64,000 nucleotides of DNA, taken from Grimontia indica. Its GTDB lineage: Bacteria; Pseudomonadota; Gammaproteobacteria; Enterobacterales; Vibrionaceae. The translations under genes and the position numbers were made by a program. The stretch spans positions 33,243 through 97,242 of the forward strand of contig NZ_ANFM02000025.1 in the NCBI RefSeq assembly GCF_000333895.2. The letters are read 5' to 3'. Positions 53,012 through 62,998 of the stretch are shown piece after piece. Every line of letters begins with the position of its first letter. Position 1 is the stretch's first letter. Below the pieces are notes generated by a model. The model did no database searches. It was not told where the DNA came from and saw only the letters and a list, made by a program, of their open reading frames with translations.

Positions 53012-54439
53012 ATGGCGTCTATTGAAAAATCCTCGTTCTATTCCTTACTCGCGCTTATCATTTGGTTACCTATCCCCCTTGGGAGTAATCGAGATTGGGC
53101 ATGGTCAATTGCTGAATTCTGGATAGCATTTCAATCAATACTACTGATCATCGCCTATCGGGGGAATTTACCTTTCGAGCCGTTAAAGCAGTACAAATGG
53201 CTTCTTTCTGGTTTGGCACTGTTCCAGCTATGGGTATTGTTTCAAACTCTTCCTCTTCCTTGGGAAGTGCTAGCCTTCTTTTCTGGAAAAAGTGCCGAGA
53301 TTTACCAACTCGTTGGAGCACCCGAAGGTTTTATTTCCCTTGATTCTCGAATGACATTGGCGTCTCTTTTCAAAGGAATTGCCTACACTATGCTGGTTTT
53401 CAACGCCATATATCTCGTGAACTCCAGTAAGCGACTTAAGCAAGTGGTATTGGTAATTGTAGTTAGCGGCACCTTACAGGCCTTCTATGCAGCAATAGTC
53501 GTTTTGCTTGATATCAAAGAGAGCCTGGTGTTTGGTTATAGTGAAAAAGGGATTGCCACTGGCTCTTTTGTCTACAAGAACCACCTAGCGAACTACTTGA
53601 TGATGACGCTCTGTATGGGCATTGGCCTTATCGTCTCTCAGCTTCACACTACCCCTTCCGAATCGCGCCATATGTTTGTTAAAAGACTGATGGAAGGCAT
53701 TCTCAGCCGGAAAATGTACATACGCCTCTGCCTTGTGATCATGGTGATTGCGTTGGTAATGACACGTTCTAGAATGGGAAATACTGCTTTTTTTGCGGCG
53801 ACAGCTATCGGTGGCTTACTTGCATTGGTGTTTTATAAAAATAAGCCACGCGCGTTAACCGTCTTGGTGGGCAGTGTTATCGCTGTCGATACAATCGTTG
53901 TGGGTGCCTTGTTCGGGCTGGAAAAAGTCAAACAGCGCTTGGTAGAAACGTCACTTGGCGCGGAGTCCCGCGATCAGGTGGTGGTATGGTCACTGGATAT
54001 TATCAGAGATTTCCCTTTCACCGGCACTGGCATGGCGAGCTTTTACACGATCTTCCCCATGTATTCCAAGGCCGATATTGGGTTCTATGACCATGCCCAT
54101 AACGACTATATCCAGTTTATGGTCGAAGCCGGAATTCCAGCGACATTGCTCTTAGGGCTCGTGGTGGTGTTAGCCTTTGGACGCGCCTTCTCCACTATTC
54201 GGAAAAGACATAGCCGAACAATGAAAGGTATAGCGCTGGGTTGTATCATGTCCATCATTGGTATGCTGATTCATATCAGTGTGGATTTTAACCTTCAGCC
54301 AATGGCTAATGCGCTGACATTTACCCTGATTCTCTTCATTGCCAACGCCTGCTCGGCTCTACCTGCTGTGGGGCAGTTAGTCACTATACCCCCGAAATCA
54401 AATCAGGCCGAACGCTTGAAGGAACCCGAACATGTTTAA
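53012..54439 (+). CDS. O-antigen ligase/polymerase-family membrane protein
   Basis: This 475-residue protein has about 11-12 membrane helices and the Wzy_C/WaaL hallmark: a periplasmic region with GAESRDQVVVWSLDIIRDFPFTGTGMASF and a conserved HAHNDYIQFMVEAGIPATLLL. It differs from the polymerase-like protein at 41153 by larger size and GC-richer coding. It may be the second polymerase, a ligase transferring the chain to an acceptor, or the true EPS polymerase with the other acting on a second glycan. I start at ATG 53012; GTG 53003 is also open. It overlaps the wzb start by 8 nt. Confidence 0.82.
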   Translation: MASIEKSSFYSLLALIIWLPIPLGSNRDWAWSIAEFWIAFQSILLIIAYRGNLPFEPLKQYKWLLSGLALFQLWVLFQTLPLPWEVLAFFSGKSAEIYQLVGAPEGFISLDSRMTLASLFKGIAYTMLVFNAIYLVNSSKRLKQVVLVIVVSGTLQAFYAAIVVLLDIKESLVFGYSEKGIATGSFVYKNHLANYLMMTLCMGIGLIVSQLHTTPSESRHMFVKRLMEGILSRKMYIRLCLVIMVIALVMTRSRMGNTAFFAATAIGGLLALVFYKNKPRALTVLVGSVIAVDTIVVGALFGLEKVKQRLVETSLGAESRDQVVVWSLDIIRDFPFTGTGMASFYTIFPMYSKADIGFYDHAHNDYIQFMVEAGIPATLLLGLVVVLAFGRAFSTIRKRHSRTMKGIALGCIMSIIGMLIHISVDFNLQPMANALTFTLILFIANACSALPAVGQLVTIPPKSNQAERLKEPEHV

Positions 54440-54875
54440 TCATATTCTCGTGGTGTGTACAGGGAATATCTGCCGTTCGCCAATTGCAGAGGCGCTGCTA
54501 AAAAAGCTATTGCCAGAGTTAGTCATTGAATCCGCGGGCACTGCCGTTACCAAAAGCAATATTACTGATGCCACAGCTCATCCATATAGCCAGCAAGTAT
54601 GTAACGAGAATGGCCTAGATATTTTTAACCACAATGCGCGTCAACTAACACCAGAGCTTTGCGATAGGTTTGATTTAATTTTGGTGATGTCGCATGAGCA
54701 TATTGAGGAAGTCGCGCTGGTCTCTCCAGGCTCGAGAGGTAAAACCATGCTAATTGGCCAATGGATTGGCCTTGGCGATATTGCAGATCCCATCCTTGAG
54801 CCCAAAGCATCTTTTGATACCCTTTATCACACACTCGTCCGCGCGACGAACACATGGGCTAAGAAGCTGTCTTAA
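54432..54875 (+). CDS. wzb: Wzb-type low-molecular-weight protein tyrosine phosphatase (VpsU-like)
   Basis: This phosphatase would dephosphorylate the tyrosine tail of the Wzc-like kinase at 31613. The 147-residue protein has the P-loop CTGNICRSP with C9 and R15, and the general acid D119 in ADPILEP. Most Wzb proteins have DPY at this loop; here the Tyr is replaced by Ile, which may alter substrate recognition. It lies at the far end of the locus, separated from wzc by about 20 kb. It overlaps the upstream gene by 8 nt and is followed by a bidirectional terminator. Confidence 0.9.
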   Translation: MFNHILVVCTGNICRSPIAEALLKKLLPELVIESAGTAVTKSNITDATAHPYSQQVCNENGLDIFNHNARQLTPELCDRFDLILVMSHEHIEEVALVSPGSRGKTMLIGQWIGLGDIADPILEPKASFDTLYHTLVRATNTWAKKLS

Positions 54876-54920
54876 GCCCAATGACTACAGTTCATTCGCG
54901 TCGCTCTCCCTACCAATTAA

Positions 54921-54947
54921 AAAATCCGCCCAAGTGGCGGATTTTTT
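54921..54947. terminator. Bidirectional terminator at the end of the EPS locus
   Basis: AAAATCCGCC (54921-54930) and GGCGGATTTT (54936-54945) close a 5-nt loop, with A- and T-runs. It serves wzb and the convergent gsk. Confidence 0.92.
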
Positions 54948-54996
54948 TGAATATCGCTATTCAGAACTTAGTTAGTGCTTAAACAGGGCTAAGCGA

Positions 54997-56301
54997 TTAA
55001 CGTTCCCAGTACGCTTCTTCTAAAGAATCCTCTTTCTCTGGCAAACCACGAGACAAACGTGGTGAATGCTGTGCCAGTACTTCATAGCTCACACGGTTCG
55101 CGTATTTACATACCTGAGAGAACGAGCTGTAGGTCAGAAATGAATGGGCGTGCTTGCTGGAGTTTGGCACATTATCACGGTGATAGCGGTTTGCTGACAT
55201 ATCATGTAGTACCGCTGACAATGCGCCATCACCCGCACCATTGGTGTTTTTGATGCGTTCTGGGCCACCCATGTAAGGCGCAATGTGTGAGTAAACCTTA
55301 AATGGGTTTTCACAGTCCGACTTTTTCATCGGGCGGCTGAATTCGTAACGGTTGAATTCGGCAATTGAGCCAGGCAACAACGGCAAGCTAGTTTCACGCT
55401 TGGCTTCTTCTTCCGTGTAGCCTGCCATGTAAAGTCCCACAGGACCTGCCGTACACAACACCATGTCTACCCACTCCAGGGCTTTGTCTGCCGCCAACAA
55501 AGGATCAGACTCACCAGTCAGCGCTTCCGCTTCTTCTTCGTTCATTGCAACAACAGAAACATGCTCTGACAAGAAGTCACGCCACCATTGCGGATTGTTC
55601 TGAATCACGTACTTGGTACCCATAGTCATTACCACAGGTACGTCGTGTTTCTTCGCGAACTCGATTGCTTTCATGGTCGCTTCCGGCATCGGGTCGCCTT
55701 CTTTACAGCGAACCAGATAAGCGGTCAGTACCAAAGCAGAAGCATTTTTGAATATATGCTCTGGGATAGAGTCTGCGTGAAGCTGGTTCATCAAACCTTC
55801 GCTGATCGCAAAGGTACGTTCACCTTCTTCACTGATCAGCGTGTAACAACGACCAATTGGGCCCTGAACTGCCTGTAAGTAGTTAAGGTCCATGCGGCTT
55901 GAGGTGTTACAGAGGTAGCGATATGCATAGCTGCCGATGGTGATGTCTTGGCTCATGACACCTAGCAGAATAGATTTGTCGTCGGCAAGCGTTGAGTAGT
56001 TGTGCAACGTATTACCAATAGTACCGCCTGCAAACTCGTGACTAACCATGTTGTTATCTTTTAGTTCTTGATACAGCGCTTCTGCGCGCTTGTCATCAAT
56101 CACCAAAGAATGCCCTTTACTCAATTCGTATTTCGCAACGAAATCATCGGCTACTTTCGCTTCAATATCCACCAGCGTCTGGTCGATACCGATAACATGT
56201 GGACGTTTCAGCTTGCGCTGCTCGCTCGCTTGCACCAAAAGTGGATCGCGTGCATGGACAGGAAAGTAATGCTTAGACTTGCGTTGGCCCGGGAATTTCA
56301 T
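54997..56301 (-). CDS. gsk: Inosine-guanosine kinase
   Basis: Gsk phosphorylates inosine and guanosine to IMP and GMP in purine salvage. The 434-residue length equals E. coli Gsk. It is a PfkB/ribokinase-family enzyme, with FAGGTIGNTLHNYSTL near the N-terminal substrate region and the C-terminal catalytic NTNGAGDGALSAVLHDM. The start ATG (56299-56301) has only a weak ribosome site. It marks the return to conserved core order (gsk-hemH-adk-htpG), so the EPS locus is inserted next to it. Confidence 0.97.
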   Translation of the reverse strand: MKFPGQRKSKHYFPVHARDPLLVQASEQRKLKRPHVIGIDQTLVDIEAKVADDFVAKYELSKGHSLVIDDKRAEALYQELKDNNMVSHEFAGGTIGNTLHNYSTLADDKSILLGVMSQDITIGSYAYRYLCNTSSRMDLNYLQAVQGPIGRCYTLISEEGERTFAISEGLMNQLHADSIPEHIFKNASALVLTAYLVRCKEGDPMPEATMKAIEFAKKHDVPVVMTMGTKYVIQNNPQWWRDFLSEHVSVVAMNEEEAEALTGESDPLLAADKALEWVDMVLCTAGPVGLYMAGYTEEEAKRETSLPLLPGSIAEFNRYEFSRPMKKSDCENPFKVYSHIAPYMGGPERIKNTNGAGDGALSAVLHDMSANRYHRDNVPNSSKHAHSFLTYSSFSQVCKYANRVSYEVLAQHSPRLSRGLPEKEDSLEEAYWER

Positions 56302-56430
56302 GATTCAATGCGTCGTTGTTGTGGCGAAAGTGCGAATTCTATCACACAAATTTCAACGGGGAATCTTTCGGACAAAAATATGCCAGGGTGAAAAACCAGC
56401 CCAGGCATAAATGAAAATGAAAAGAAGGCG

Positions 56431-57402
56431 TTACCAACCTTTGGTATTTCTCTCCACCAACAGCTTCATCATGTCGATGTGTGCAGGAGAATCATTGAGG
56501 CAAGGGATGTATCTGAACGTCTCGCCGCCCGCTTCTATAAAACTCTCATGACACTGCTCGGAAATCTCTTCCAATGTCTCCAAACAATCCGCAGAGAACG
56601 CCGGCGTAATCACATCCAGACGCTTCACCCCTTCACTTGGCAATCTTTCTAGCGTTTTGTCGGTATAGGGCTGTAGCCACTCTTCTCGACCAAAACGCGA
56701 CTGGAATGTCGTTTTCAGTGGTACATCGCTGGACAATCTTGCTACCAGTTTTTCTGTTGTCCCTAAGCAGTGCGTCTGGTACGGGTCACCGTTATCTGCG
56801 TAGCGTTTAGGAATGCCGTGATAAGAGCACAACAGCATGTCAGGTCTACCATGCTCAGCCCAATGCGCTTCAACCGATTGCGCCAGCGCTTCGATATAGC
56901 TGTCTTCACTGTAGTAGTGGTTCACAAAACGGAACTCCGGCAATTCGGGCATTTGTTTAAGTGATTTCGCAATTTTGTCGAAAACAGCCGCCGTCGTGGT
57001 GCGCGAGTACTGTGGATAAAGCGGCAGCACGAGAATTTTATTACAGCCCCTCGCTTTCAATGCTTCAATACCCGTCAGAATGCTTGGGTTGCCATAGGTC
57101 ATACCCAGCTCCACAGGCAGTCCGGTTTCACGCTCCAACGCGGCTTTTTGACGCTTGGAGTAGACCATCAGTGGTGAACCCTCTTCCATCCAGACGGTTT
57201 GATAGAGCTTTGCCACCTTGGGAGAGCGCACAGGCAAAATGATCCCGTGTAATAGCGGGCACCATAGCCAACGGGTCATGTCGACGACACGTTGATCATG
57301 AAGGAATTCGCTAAGAAATGCTTTTACTGCTTGGGAGGTCGGTGCTTCCGGTGTGCCGAGGTTAGCCAGCAACACCCCTACTTTGTTGTTTTTGTTTTCC
57401 AT
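56431..57402 (-). CDS. hemH: Ferrochelatase
   Basis: HemH inserts Fe(II) into protoporphyrin IX in the last step of haem synthesis. The 323-residue protein shows [43 protein letters not shown] (metal-binding His) and the C-terminal [15 protein letters not shown] with its conserved Glu. AGGA sits 5 nt before the ATG. It is downstream of adk, with a terminator between, as in E. coli. Confidence 0.97.
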   Translation of the reverse strand: MENKNNKVGVLLANLGTPEAPTSQAVKAFLSEFLHDQRVVDMTRWLWCPLLHGIILPVRSPKVAKLYQTVWMEEGSPLMVYSKRQKAALERETGLPVELGMTYGNPSILTGIEALKARGCNKILVLPLYPQYSRTTTAAVFDKIAKSLKQMPELPEFRFVNHYYSEDSYIEALAQSVEAHWAEHGRPDMLLCSYHGIPKRYADNGDPYQTHCLGTTEKLVARLSSDVPLKTTFQSRFGREEWLQPYTDKTLERLPSEGVKRLDVITPAFSADCLETLEEISEQCHESFIEAGGETFRYIPCLNDSPAHIDMMKLLVERNTKGW

Positions 57403-57469
57403 TTCGTCCTACAACACAGTTTATTTAAACCCGAGGATACCACTACTTTTCTTTGATAGAAAAAGATCA

Positions 57470-57500
57470 AAAAAGGGCAATCATAGTGATTGCCCTTTTC
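57470..57500 (-). terminator. Terminator of adk
   Basis: A perfect 13-bp stem (57472-57484 with 57488-57500) has a 3-nt loop. On the minus strand it ends in six Ts. Confidence 0.92.
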
Positions 57501-57516
57501 TTAAACACTGGGGCAA

Positions 57517-58176
<660 letters not shown>

Positions 58177-58362
58177 TTACTTTGGAGTTTCGCAAAAACA
58201 CGAAACATACACGTATATTGATACCTAAACAACCTCGTGCCCGACGTTTTCAACACAATTGGCGCTGACATCGGCTCAGGTCTCTTAGTTTCTTCATTCG
58301 ACATTGGGTCGGCAAAAGAAGAGGCTATGGATCACAAAATCGTTTAGGTATTGAAGTTAATA

Positions 58363-58384
58363 AGCCCAGCATTCCCGCTGGGCT
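58363..58384 (-). terminator. Candidate terminator of htpG
   Basis: AGCCCAGC (58363-58370) and GCTGGGCT (58377-58384) form a perfect 8-bp stem with a 6-nt loop 37 nt after the htpG stop. The downstream TTATTAACTT on the minus strand is a poor T-tract. Confidence 0.6.
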
Positions 58385-58420
58385 CGGTCATATTAATAAC
58401 GAAAATGAATCGTTATGCAA

Positions 58421-60328
58421 TTAGCCTTTAGTCAGAAGTTGGTTCACCGCACTCAGGAATTGAGATGGGTCATCCATCGAGCCGCGCTCTGCAAGCATCG
58501 CCTGACCCAACAGCATCTCAACCCAGCGACCGAACACTTCTTCGTCCGCTTCATCAGCCATTTGCTTCACCAGAGTGTGCTCTGGGTTCATCTCAAAGAT
58601 GTATTTCACTTCTGGCGCTTCTTGCCCAGCTGCAGCCAGTAGCTTCGCCATTTGTGTACCCATTTCAAACTGATCGGTGACCACCACTGCTGGTGTGCCT
58701 GACAGTTTGAAGGTCGGACGAACATCTTTCACACGGTCACCGAGATATGCTTTGGTTCGATCAACCACAGACGCAAACTCTTTTTCGGTTTCTTCGCGTT
58801 TCTCTTTCTCAGCGTCGTCTTCAAACTTGCTGAGATCCAGATCCGCTTTAGTGATCGCTTGGAACTGCTTGCCGTCAAACTCCGGCAGGTAGCTCATCAG
58901 CCATTCATCGATACGGTCATACATCAGAATGACTTCAATACCTTTGGCTTTGAATTGCTCTAAGTGAGGGCTGTTTTTTGCTGCCTGATAAGAATCTGCA
59001 GTCAGATAATAAATCTTGTCCTGCTCTTCTTTCATGCGAGATACATAGTCAGTGAGAGAAACCGTTTGTTCACTGCTGTCTGTTTCAGTCGATGCAAAGC
59101 GCAGTAGACCCGCGACTTTCTCACGATTTGAGAAATCTTCCGCTGGACCTTCTTTCAGAACCAAGCCAAATTCTTTCCAGAAACTCTGATATTTATCCGC
59201 GTCATTGTTTGCCAAACGCTCAAGCATGGTCAGAACACGCTTGGTGCAGGCGTTACGCAAAGACTGAGTCACTTTATTGTCTTGCAGAATTTCACGGGAA
59301 ACGTTCAATGGCAGATCGTTTGAGTCAATCAAACCACGGACAAAGCGCAGGTAACTTGGCATAAACTGCGACGCATCGTCCATGATAAATACGCGCTGTA
59401 CATAGAGCTTCAGGCCATGTTTGTGGTCGCGGTTGAACATATCCCAAGGCGCTTTGGAAGGAATGTACAACAGACTGGTGTAGTCGTTTTTACCTTCTAC
59501 GCGATTGTGGCTCCACTGAAGAGGGTCAGCGAAATCATGGGACAAATGCTTGTAGAACTCGTTGTACTCTTCATCAGAAATATCTGACTTTGAACGAGTC
59601 CAAAGTGCCTGGGCTTTATTGACCTTTTCCCATTTACCTTCGCCAGTTTCTTTACCTTCTTCGTCGCGCTCCTGCTCCCACATTTCGACTGGGATACCAA
59701 TGTGATCAGAGTATTTGCCGATCACGTCACGCAGACGCCATTCATCCAGAAACTCTTTGTCTTCTTCACGAAGGTGAAGAGTAATTGAAGTACCGCGAGT
59801 GGTTTTTTCAATGCCTTCGATGGTGTATTCACCTTCGCCAGCCGATTCCCACTGAACACCTTCTGAGGCTTCAGCACCTGCTGCGCGGGTCATAACGGTG
59901 ACTTTGTCTGCAACAATAAATGCAGAGTAGAAGCCCACACCAAACTGACCAATCAGCTGGCTGTCTTTCGATTGGTCTTCGGAAAGTTGTTTAAAGAAAT
60001 CTGCTGTGCCGGATTTTGCAATCGTACCAAGGTTTTCAATCACCTCGTCGCGGCTCATACCAATGCCGTTGTCTTCAACAGTCAAAGTGCCCGCTTCTTT
60101 ATTGACGCTCAGACGGACACGAAGATCACCATCACTCTCATACAGTGCAGAATCAGACAGTGCCTTAAAACGCAACTTGTCAGATGCATCCGAAGCATTA
60201 GAGATCAGCTCACGCAGGAAGATCTCTTTGTTGGAATAGAGTGAGTGGATCATCAAGTGCAGCAGTTGCTTCACTTCAGATTGGAAACCACGTGTTTCCT
60301 TACTTTGTAGAGTCGCTTGATCGCTCAT
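58421..60328 (-). CDS. htpG: Hsp90-family molecular chaperone HtpG
   Basis: HtpG is the bacterial Hsp90, an ATP-driven cytosolic chaperone. The 635-residue protein has the Bergerat ATPase domain ([40 protein letters not shown]), a middle domain with [11 protein letters not shown] and a C-terminal dimerisation domain. It is preceded by a sigma32-like promoter at 60374-60401 and lies divergent from toxR, as in V. cholerae, where heat-shock expression of htpG opposes toxR. Confidence 0.99.
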   Translation of the reverse strand: MSDQATLQSKETRGFQSEVKQLLHLMIHSLYSNKEIFLRELISNASDASDKLRFKALSDSALYESDGDLRVRLSVNKEAGTLTVEDNGIGMSRDEVIENLGTIAKSGTADFFKQLSEDQSKDSQLIGQFGVGFYSAFIVADKVTVMTRAAGAEASEGVQWESAGEGEYTIEGIEKTTRGTSITLHLREEDKEFLDEWRLRDVIGKYSDHIGIPVEMWEQERDEEGKETGEGKWEKVNKAQALWTRSKSDISDEEYNEFYKHLSHDFADPLQWSHNRVEGKNDYTSLLYIPSKAPWDMFNRDHKHGLKLYVQRVFIMDDASQFMPSYLRFVRGLIDSNDLPLNVSREILQDNKVTQSLRNACTKRVLTMLERLANNDADKYQSFWKEFGLVLKEGPAEDFSNREKVAGLLRFASTETDSSEQTVSLTDYVSRMKEEQDKIYYLTADSYQAAKNSPHLEQFKAKGIEVILMYDRIDEWLMSYLPEFDGKQFQAITKADLDLSKFEDDAEKEKREETEKEFASVVDRTKAYLGDRVKDVRPTFKLSGTPAVVVTDQFEMGTQMAKLLAAAGQEAPEVKYIFEMNPEHTLVKQMADEADEEVFGRWVEMLLGQAMLAERGSMDDPSQFLSAVNQLLTKG

Positions 60329-60373
60329 TTTAACCCCAAACTAAATGTATTTTGGTTTAATCACTACCTGTAA

Positions 60374-60401
60374 ATATGGCCGCTATTTTCCAATTCAAGG
60401 G
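60374..60401 (-). promoter_or_regulatory. Sigma32-like heat-shock promoter of htpG
   Basis: On the minus strand CCCTTGAA (60401-60394) matches the sigma32 -35, followed after 12 nt by GGCCATAT (60381-60374), 6 of 8 to CCCCATNT. The start would be near 60367, about 39 nt before the htpG ATG. Confidence 0.7.
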
Positions 60402-60423
60402 CAGGCAAGGAATTTTTGATTTC

Positions 60424-60453
60424 TTGAGCTATTTTTCGCATTTCAGGTATAAT
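60424..60453 (+). promoter_or_regulatory. Sigma70-type promoter of toxRS
   Basis: TTGAGC (60424-60429), an 18-nt spacer and a perfect TATAAT (60448-60453) lie 95 nt before the toxR ATG. Its -35 is only 22 bp from the -35 of the oppositely directed htpG promoter. Confidence 0.65.
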
Positions 60454-60547
60454 CGTCTTTATTTTTAGCCAATTTAGGCGCTATTCACCTCCAATTTCGA
60501 GGTTAACCCGCCAAACTTTTCAAGATTCGCGCAGGTAAGTAAATCGA

Positions 60548-61426
60548 ATGTTAAATAAATCGAACCGTTACCTTCTGGGAGAGCGTTTTGTTTTTTCTCC
60601 CAGCGACAGCTCTTTGATTGATCTTTATGAAAATAATGAGTTGATCCGACTGGGCAGTAACGAGTGCCGAGTATTGATGGTTCTCATAGAAGAACCTCAC
60701 GCTATTGTCACCCGAAACCGAATCCACGACTTTGTATGGCGCAAGCAAGGTTTCGAAGTCGACGACTCCAGCCTGACACAATCTATTTCTACCTTAAGAA
60801 AAGGCCTGAAAGACTCCACGAAAAGCCCGATGTTTGTCAAAACCGTGCCAAAACGCGGATATCAGGTAGTGTGCTCAGTAGAGGTCTATAACGATCAGGA
60901 AGTTGACCTGCCAAAATCTACTGTTAATGAGATGGAAGACGACGTTGTCGAAGCAGAGATCTTAACTGCTGAAGCTGAAAGCGAGCTCCAAGAGTCACCA
61001 ACAGAGGTTGCTGTATCGGCACCTCAGCCAGAACAAGCGGACATTCCTAGAGCTCCGGTTGCGGTGAAAATCCCGCTTGGCTCATGGGTAGCATTCGTAC
61101 TCGCATTGCTGGTACCTCTGGCGTTTTACGTTGCTTCCACTCCTAAATCTGAAGCATTTCGGGAAATCTTAACGGTCGAAGATGTACCGGTTTACATTCC
61201 CGTGACCAATGCACGTATCAACCAATGGCAACCCATGGTTCAGCGCTGTGTTGAAAAGTACATTGGTTTCTACCGTGAAGAGCGCGAATTGGAAGAAGTG
61301 ATTGTGACAGGCGGTCAAGATAACCAAATTTCCCTGAACTATATCCACAGTGCCAAAGACGCAGATGACAACATTACTTATGTTCTTCTTACCAGCCAGC
61401 AAGGGAGCGACGGACTATGCCGATGA
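60548..61426 (+). CDS. toxR: Transmembrane transcriptional regulator ToxR
   Basis: ToxR is an inner-membrane winged-helix activator that controls outer-membrane porins and, in pathogens, virulence genes, in response to bile and other signals. The 292-residue protein has an OmpR-type DNA-binding domain (about 5-110; LIRLGSNECRVLMVLIEEP, DDSSLTQSISTLRKGL, VKTVPKRGYQVV). An acidic, Pro-rich linker (115-170), one membrane helix (about 178-198) and a periplasmic domain with two cysteines, C234 and C291, follow. The cysteine pair matches the regulatory disulfide of V. cholerae ToxR. The frame overlaps toxS by 10 nt. Confidence 0.96.
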   Translation: MLNKSNRYLLGERFVFSPSDSSLIDLYENNELIRLGSNECRVLMVLIEEPHAIVTRNRIHDFVWRKQGFEVDDSSLTQSISTLRKGLKDSTKSPMFVKTVPKRGYQVVCSVEVYNDQEVDLPKSTVNEMEDDVVEAEILTAEAESELQESPTEVAVSAPQPEQADIPRAPVAVKIPLGSWVAFVLALLVPLAFYVASTPKSEAFREILTVEDVPVYIPVTNARINQWQPMVQRCVEKYIGFYREERELEEVIVTGGQDNQISLNYIHSAKDADDNITYVLLTSQQGSDGLCR

Positions 61427-61971
61427 GTCTTCATGCACCTCGACGCCGTGATCAAATGAAGCGCTTCGGGCCATTTTTCTTGTTGTTGATATCATTTATT
61501 ACCAGCGCTTGGGTGTTTCTCGGCGAGGATATGCGCACGTCTAACCTTCTGCTTTCAAAAGAGTGGAAGTCGCGAACAATTAATCACATTGAGGAAGCAA
61601 GATTTCGTGATGTAGCTGGGCTTACTGAGACCGAGCAACAAAGCAATATGGTTTTTTTGCCCGATAATACTTATTCCCGTGACACTCAAATTGTGTTGAA
61701 AAATGAAGAGCAGAATACTCAAGTGGTGATGTCGATTTCCGAGTCTGGTGAATGGGAAATCAGTGGCGGCTATCTGAAACTCAAGCTCGGTAGCATCAAA
61801 GATGTGACAACCGGAGATACCGCGGAGTTTTCAGAGGAAGACCTGACTCTGGTGCGCACTTTCTACCGCCTAGGCGCTGAAAAGGTTCGCCGCATTGATG
61901 TATTGAATGACGGTTCACTGCTGCTTACCAGTTTGAACCATGGTTCGCTGGTGCTTTACAGCAAGTCGTGA
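61417..61971 (+). CDS. toxS: ToxR-stabilising protein ToxS
   Basis: ToxS is an inner-membrane protein whose periplasmic domain binds ToxR, protecting it and helping it sense bile. The 184-residue product has one N-terminal membrane helix (about 16-36) and a beta-rich periplasmic domain. The motifs SKEWKSRTI, FLPDNTYSRD, ISESGEWEISGGYL and the C-terminal LLLTSLNHGSLVLYSKS match ToxS. GGGAG sits 9 nt before ATG 61417, so I keep this start, although the ATG at 61456 would give a length closer to V. cholerae ToxS. It is followed by a terminator shared with recR. Confidence 0.93.
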   Translation: MPMSLHAPRRRDQMKRFGPFFLLLISFITSAWVFLGEDMRTSNLLLSKEWKSRTINHIEEARFRDVAGLTETEQQSNMVFLPDNTYSRDTQIVLKNEEQNTQVVMSISESGEWEISGGYLKLKLGSIKDVTTGDTAEFSEEDLTLVRTFYRLGAEKVRRIDVLNDGSLLLTSLNHGSLVLYSKS

Positions 61972-61984
61972 TCGACAAAAACTA

Positions 61985-62010
61985 AAAAGGCCGCTAAGCG
62001 GCCTTTTTTA
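61985..62010. terminator. Bidirectional terminator between toxS and recR
   Basis: AAAAGGCCGC (61985-61994) and GCGGCCTTTT (61998-62007) close a 3-nt loop. The T-run on the plus strand includes the recR stop codon. Confidence 0.92.
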
Positions 62011-62610
62011 TCCCAGACGGTGACGTCCAATAATCGAATGAGAGAGCGTGGTACCATCCACCAACTCCAACTCTCCGCCCATTGGCACACCGTGTGCGAT
62101 ACGGCTAGCAATGACGCTATGTTCCAGACAAAGCTCACTGATGTAATGCGCTGTCGCTTCACCTTCTACCGTTGGGTTAGTTGCTAGGATAAGCTCAGAA
62201 ATTGACTCTGACGATAAACGCTTTTCCAACAAATCCAAACCGATATCAGAAGGGCCAATTCCATCAAGTGGTGATAAATGCCCCATAAGAACAAAGTAAC
62301 GGCCAGAGTATTGGCCAGTAGCTTCAATCGCAGCAATATCAGCAGGGCTTTCTACCACACAGATCTGACCGTTTTCCTGACGACGGGGATTAGCACAAAT
62401 CGCACACTCCTCTTCCTCAGTAAAGGTCCTGCATTTACCGCAATGTCCGATATCTGTCATCGCAGAAAGTAACGCTTCAGAAAGCTTCACACCACCTTGG
62501 CGATTACGTTGCAGAAGATGAAAAGCCATGCGCTGTGCTGACTTGGGACCGACCCCAGGCAAACAACGCAAGGCTTCCATCAACTGCTCAAGCAGTTGGC
62601 TTGTACGCAT
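62008..62610 (-). CDS. recR: Recombination mediator RecR
   Basis: RecR works with RecF and RecO to load RecA at gaps. The 200-residue protein has the helix-hairpin-helix ([17 protein letters not shown]), a zinc finger with C57, C60, C69 and C72, and a Toprim domain ([32 protein letters not shown]). It starts 2 nt after ybaB. In E. coli it is followed by htpG; here toxRS is inserted between them. Confidence 0.98.
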   Translation of the reverse strand: MRTSQLLEQLMEALRCLPGVGPKSAQRMAFHLLQRNRQGGVKLSEALLSAMTDIGHCGKCRTFTEEEECAICANPRRQENGQICVVESPADIAAIEATGQYSGRYFVLMGHLSPLDGIGPSDIGLDLLEKRLSSESISELILATNPTVEGEATAHYISELCLEHSVIASRIAHGVPMGGELELVDGTTLSHSIIGRHRLG

Positions 62611-62612
62611 AC

Positions 62613-62942
62613 TTAGAATGGCATTTTAAAGCCTGGTGGCATCTGCATGCCGCCAGTGACTGAAGCCATTTTCTCTTTCTGAGCTTCTTCAATGCGACGC
62701 GCTGCATCGTTAAAAGCTGCAGCAATCAAGTCTTCCAGCATGTCTTTGTCGTCTTCCATCAGGCTGTCATCCAGCTCAACGCGACGAACACTGTGGCTGC
62801 CGGTGATGGTCACTTTTACCAGGCCTGCACCTGCTTCGCCGGTGACTTCCATATTCGCAATTTCTTCCTGCATCTTCTGCATGCGCTCTTGCATTTGCTG
62901 CGCCTGCTTCATCAGGTTGCCCATTCCGCCTTTACCAAACAT
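62613..62942 (-). CDS. ybaB: YbaB/EbfC-family nucleoid-associated protein
   Basis: This 109-residue dimeric DNA-binding protein has the family pattern [19 protein letters not shown], a beta region ([16 protein letters not shown]), [28 protein letters not shown] and a Met/Pro-rich tail. The coding order dnaX-ybaB-recR is conserved through bacteria, and the gaps here (56 nt and 2 nt) fit one operon. Its exact role is unsettled. Confidence 0.97.
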   Translation of the reverse strand: MFGKGGMGNLMKQAQQMQERMQKMQEEIANMEVTGEAGAGLVKVTITGSHSVRRVELDDSLMEDDKDMLEDLIAAAFNDAARRIEEAQKEKMASVTGGMQMPPGFKMPF

Positions 62943-62998
62943 ACTCTTCTCTCTATTTAGCTTTGCGCTGAGATATCTAAATCACAGCCCTTTTAGGT

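Noticed and set aside
27677..55000. Mobile element or prophage carrying the EPS locus
   Set aside because: No transposase, integrase, att-like direct repeat or tRNA was found at either boundary; exchange by homologous recombination in flanking core genes is more likely.
60495..60524. Second sigma32-like element (CTTGAAA at 60518-60524 on the minus strand)
   Set aside because: No acceptable -10 follows at the right distance, and the promoter at 60374-60401 is closer to htpG and much better matched.
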